DNA from: Sinonovacula constricta
Lineage: Eukaryota; Mollusca; Bivalvia; Cardiida; Solecurtidae
Reading direction: 5' to 3'
Assembly (NCBI GenBank): GCA_007844125.1
Contig: CM017569.1
Span: 11,727,686-11,791,685 of the forward strand
Length of the DNA: 64,000 nt
Within the stretch, counting starts at the first letter, position 1. Every line of letters starts with the position of its first letter. Below, in pieces: positions 61,201-64,000 of this stretch. The notes beneath the pieces are model-generated. The model was given only the letters and a program-made list of their open reading frames with translations, was not told the DNA's origin and searched no databases. Made by a program: the position numbers and the translations under genes.

Positions 61201-61626
61201 TAAAATATTTAAGAAAATACGGTTTTCTATACCTTTTTTATTCAAAAGACAGCTATGTCATCTCTTTAATTTATTCAGGGAAGCTCTTTTTTTTCTGCAT
61301 ACGCTTGAATTTGGTAAGTATATTAAACATTGTCAAAATTGTTTCTTTTTTTGTTGTTGAACACATGGGATGTTTACATTTTGGCTCAACACGTGTTTCA
61401 GTGAATACCGACCAACATGTGTTCTTTTCAGCTTGCTGAACTGTTTTTCTTAAGGAGACATGTTAGTTAACACAATATCTTATGTTTATATATCTAGAAA
61501 ATATTTTCTTTTTATACGTTTTCAACATAAAATTACAAAATACTTGACTATTTTAGCCCAGCACCCAGGCACATGTGACTTCAGAGTTCAGTATTACAAT
61601 TTACATTGGTGCAATATATCCTGGTG

Positions 61627-61834
61627 CAGGGTTGTCACTAAAAATATTTTGAGCAGGCTCAATTAACTTTTGAGGAGGCTAGGCTATGCGAGCACTGAAG
61701 GTGCGAAGCATTGCTAGGAGGGTCCAGGGCATGCTCTTGACTGATTTTCATTTTTTTTCTTTAAATTTGAGGCGGCCCGATTTTCATTTGAGGCGGTCTA
61801 ATCGGCCGCCAGCCGCCTCCTAATGACAACCCTG
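61627..61834. mobile_element. 208-bp inverted-repeat element (hAT-like MITE)
   Basis: The ends are CAGGGTTGTCACTAA and, reversed, CAGGGTTGTCATTAG. The interior has a GAGGCGGCCCGA / GGCCGCCAGCCGCCTC pairing segment. The flanks CTGGTG and CTGATG are a possible decayed duplication. There is no coding capacity. Confidence 0.65.
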
Positions 61835-62480
61835 CTGATGTTAAACCTACATTCTTCGATGTCTCTGAAAAACATCATGAATCATAGTGGAAAACTACTT
61901 CAGAATCAACCTTTAGCATTTAACCTTTAAACAAAAATTATCTTTAAAGTAGCGAAATATGAGTTCGAGTTTTGAACATTGAATTTTGGTAGCCGTTAAT
62001 GTGGCAATATTGGTATGTTCAATTGTTCCATAACATGGCTTAACAAAATGTGTAGTCATGCATTTCACATATTTTTCAGCGATTAGCATGCATAATTGCA
62101 TGTTTTTGATAACTGCAGGATTAGCATCCTGTATGGCTTACTCTATCAAAGTTTATTGTTAATGGCATGCATTCTTTTGCATCTTCCAGACGAATTTTAC
62201 AGATTTTCGTGATGCTTAACAACTGTCAGCAGTGTATGACGCCATGCATATAGCGATCAATAATTCTTAAGTTATCGCATTACTCTCTCTTGTCCAAATA
62301 GTATGAACTAAGGCATACTTAGTTTTACTGTAAGTGCACTGGCTATTATAGTCAAGAGACAAAAAAAAACCCATTTGTATCATAGTATATACAGATTTAT
62401 TTCAGTTCTCATTCATTAAAACATTAGCATCCAAATAGAGTACTTTGCAATACCACATTTAAAAAGTTGGTGTGTTGCTG

Positions 62481-63010
62481 CAGGCTTTCAAGCGGGCCCT
62501 ACTTTTCCTACTTTTCCCTACTTTTTTGGGTTTGGCCCAACTTTTCCCTAATTTTTTTTTTTAGAGCCCTACTATCCCTACTTTTTGAGAAAAAAAGTCA
62601 TATTTAATTTTTTTACATAATCTGACATGAATATAAATTTGTTTTAAAATAAAAGTTAATACATTTTTCTGCATTTTTCTTTTAAAATCTAGTTGCTAGT
62701 ATATTTCAAGGACACAAAGGATGGTACCAGTAGTTGGTCTTCAGTGGTGCAGGGAGATTCCATTATGAGGATGGTTGGAGCTGACAAGACATTAAGCCAG
62801 ACAAGGTTTAATGCCAAACTCATCCTTGTGGAATCCCTGTTGAGACACTGAAGACCACTTTACAGGTGCCATGAACATGTTAGTAGGTGTTTTTTCGCAG
62901 CTGAATGGTAAGTAGACAGCCCTATTATCCCTACTTTTTTGCTATGAAAATTTAGGAAAAAATCCCTACTTTTATCCCTACTTTTTTCTTTGTGGTCACT
63001 TGAAAGCCTG
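62481..63010. mobile_element. 530-bp inverted-repeat element with CAGGCTTTCAAG ends
   Basis: The terminal 12 bases CAGGCTTTCAAG and CTTGAAAGCCTG are exact inverted copies, and both subterminal parts have CCCTACTTTT or its complement. TTGCTG flanks both ends (62475-62480, 63011-63016). A short open segment in the interior (about 62740-62850) is not recognised. Confidence 0.75.
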
Positions 63011-63092
63011 TTGCTGTGACAAAAACAAAATAGCAGCACTTTAGAGAAAATAATTGCCTTTTTAAAACCCCTACCTGTAAAGAGGTGCGACT

Positions 63093-63935
63093 CAGAGTTT
63101 TTTCAGGGGTTTTGGGGGAAAAGGCCCCAGCCCAAATAGGGAATTTTTGACGCGGTAAAAAGTCAAATTTCGGGAAAATAGTATTGACAAATCAAACCAA
63201 CTGGGAAATTTCAACATTTATTTTTCTGCATAAAAGCTTAATCTACCTTGCTTTTGTGTCCCTGAAAGTGTTACACAGCTCTTCCAGAGTTTGTTCAAAA
63301 AGCTCACAGGGCCTTCAAAACAGATTCTCATTAAATTGGACAATTAAAACATTGGATGTTTCACTCCAGAGAGATTTAATTATTGGCGCACCCTTGGCAT
63401 TTTTTCTAGGCGTAGTATTTTCTATTGTGCGACATTTTTTGTTACTATGTTTCGTGGGTCAGTATAAAAGCGGTACTTTGCGTTTTGCTTCATAACTCCA
63501 TTCTGTTTTATAGGCAGTCAAACAGTTATGGCGAAAATACTTTTGTTTATGAAAAAAAAAAATACTTCCTGTTAATTTTCAAATCATATATTGACTATAA
63601 TGTTATCTGGAATGGCGCCTTCTTCAACTTGCGTTATGGTATACGGCTGAGTAAGAGTCTACTTTTTACTGGTTACATTCATACATAAATTCACGGCAAA
63701 TAGTTTTCACAGATCACCGATCAAAAGTAAACAAACGATTCCCTTAATTGGAAAAGTCTCTTGATTTCATGATTTCTTGGTTATATATTTTTTTAGGTAA
63801 AAGGCATATCCTTTCAACTGGAAATTAATTTATGAGATTGGGAATTTTTTTCTTGAAATTGCGAAAAATGGTCGCTATTTGGCATTGGGAAAGGGGCTGA
63901 ATATCGGCCCCGTGAGATAGGCTGAAAAAGCCCTG
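63093..63935. mobile_element. 843-bp inverted-repeat element with CAGRGYTTTTTCAG ends
   Basis: The left end CAGAGTTTTTTCAGG and the reversed right end CAGGGCTTTTTCAGC match, and the arms share GGCCCCAGCCCAAATAGGG / GGGGCCGATATTCAGCCCC-type blocks. CGACT flanks both sides (63088-63092, 63936-63940). The tips resemble hAT elements, though 5 bp is shorter than their usual 8-bp duplication. The 103-codon open frame at 63184-63495 has no recognised domain. Confidence 0.65.
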
Positions 63936-64000
63936 CGACTGTTCAACCCCTGGGGACAATTCAATCCCATGACTATTCGACCCCTAGTAAATCGTTAGCG

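Noticed and set aside
63184..63688. Plus-strand frames at the right end as a new gene
   Set aside because: They lie inside an inverted-repeat element and have no recognised domain.

Overview
This is eukaryotic nuclear DNA: AT-rich, intron-rich, GT-AG splice sites, phase-consistent exons and many interspersed repeats. Two temptin-type secreted proteins, several tRNA-derived SINE families and PQG-type LINE debris point to a mollusc, most likely a bivalve. The species cannot be named from the sequence. I assembled five genes by hand from splice signals and reading phase.

Layout. (1) 1-10.6 kb holds two tandem minus-strand temptin-like genes: copy A (1126-2079, its last exon apparently beyond the left edge) and copy B (complete, three exons, 7474-10549). 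A large foldback element lies 3' of A's exon 2. (2) 10.6-18.4 kb has no recognised gene but contains a 45-bp minisatellite, two blocks of a 146-bp repeat carrying nuclear-receptor-like half-sites, and degenerate AT-rich repeats. (3) 18.48-29.63 kb holds FRA10AC1 on the minus strand. Its introns contain 33-bp, 77-bp, 71-bp and splice-donor-derived arrays. (4) 30.21-43.01 kb holds EXOSC1 (CSL4) on the plus strand, divergent from FRA10AC1 across about 580 bp. Its 8.2-kb first intron contains a SINE split by a 2.28-kb inverted-repeat transposon and an L2/CR1-like LINE remnant. (5) 45.76-61.01 kb holds a C6orf163-like coiled-coil gene on the minus strand, tail-to-tail with EXOSC1. Its introns contain a 53-bp array that includes the splice acceptor, a hAT-like element inside a TA microsatellite, and a 1.4-kb 41-bp array. 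Its promoter has ETS, TCTCGCG and CRE motifs. (6) 61.2-64 kb has three short inverted-repeat elements and no identified gene.

Biology. FRA10AC1 (linked to the spliceosome) and EXOSC1 (RNA exosome cap) are both nuclear RNA-processing genes and probably share a promoter region. The temptin pair is an expanding family of secreted, cysteine-rich proteins related to a gastropod water-borne pheromone. The most unusual signal is the link between minisatellites and other functional sequence: one array repeats an exon end with its splice donor, one includes a splice acceptor, and one is built from the 3' tail of a SINE family found elsewhere in the window. I found no CRISPR array, operon or clearly new multi-gene system.
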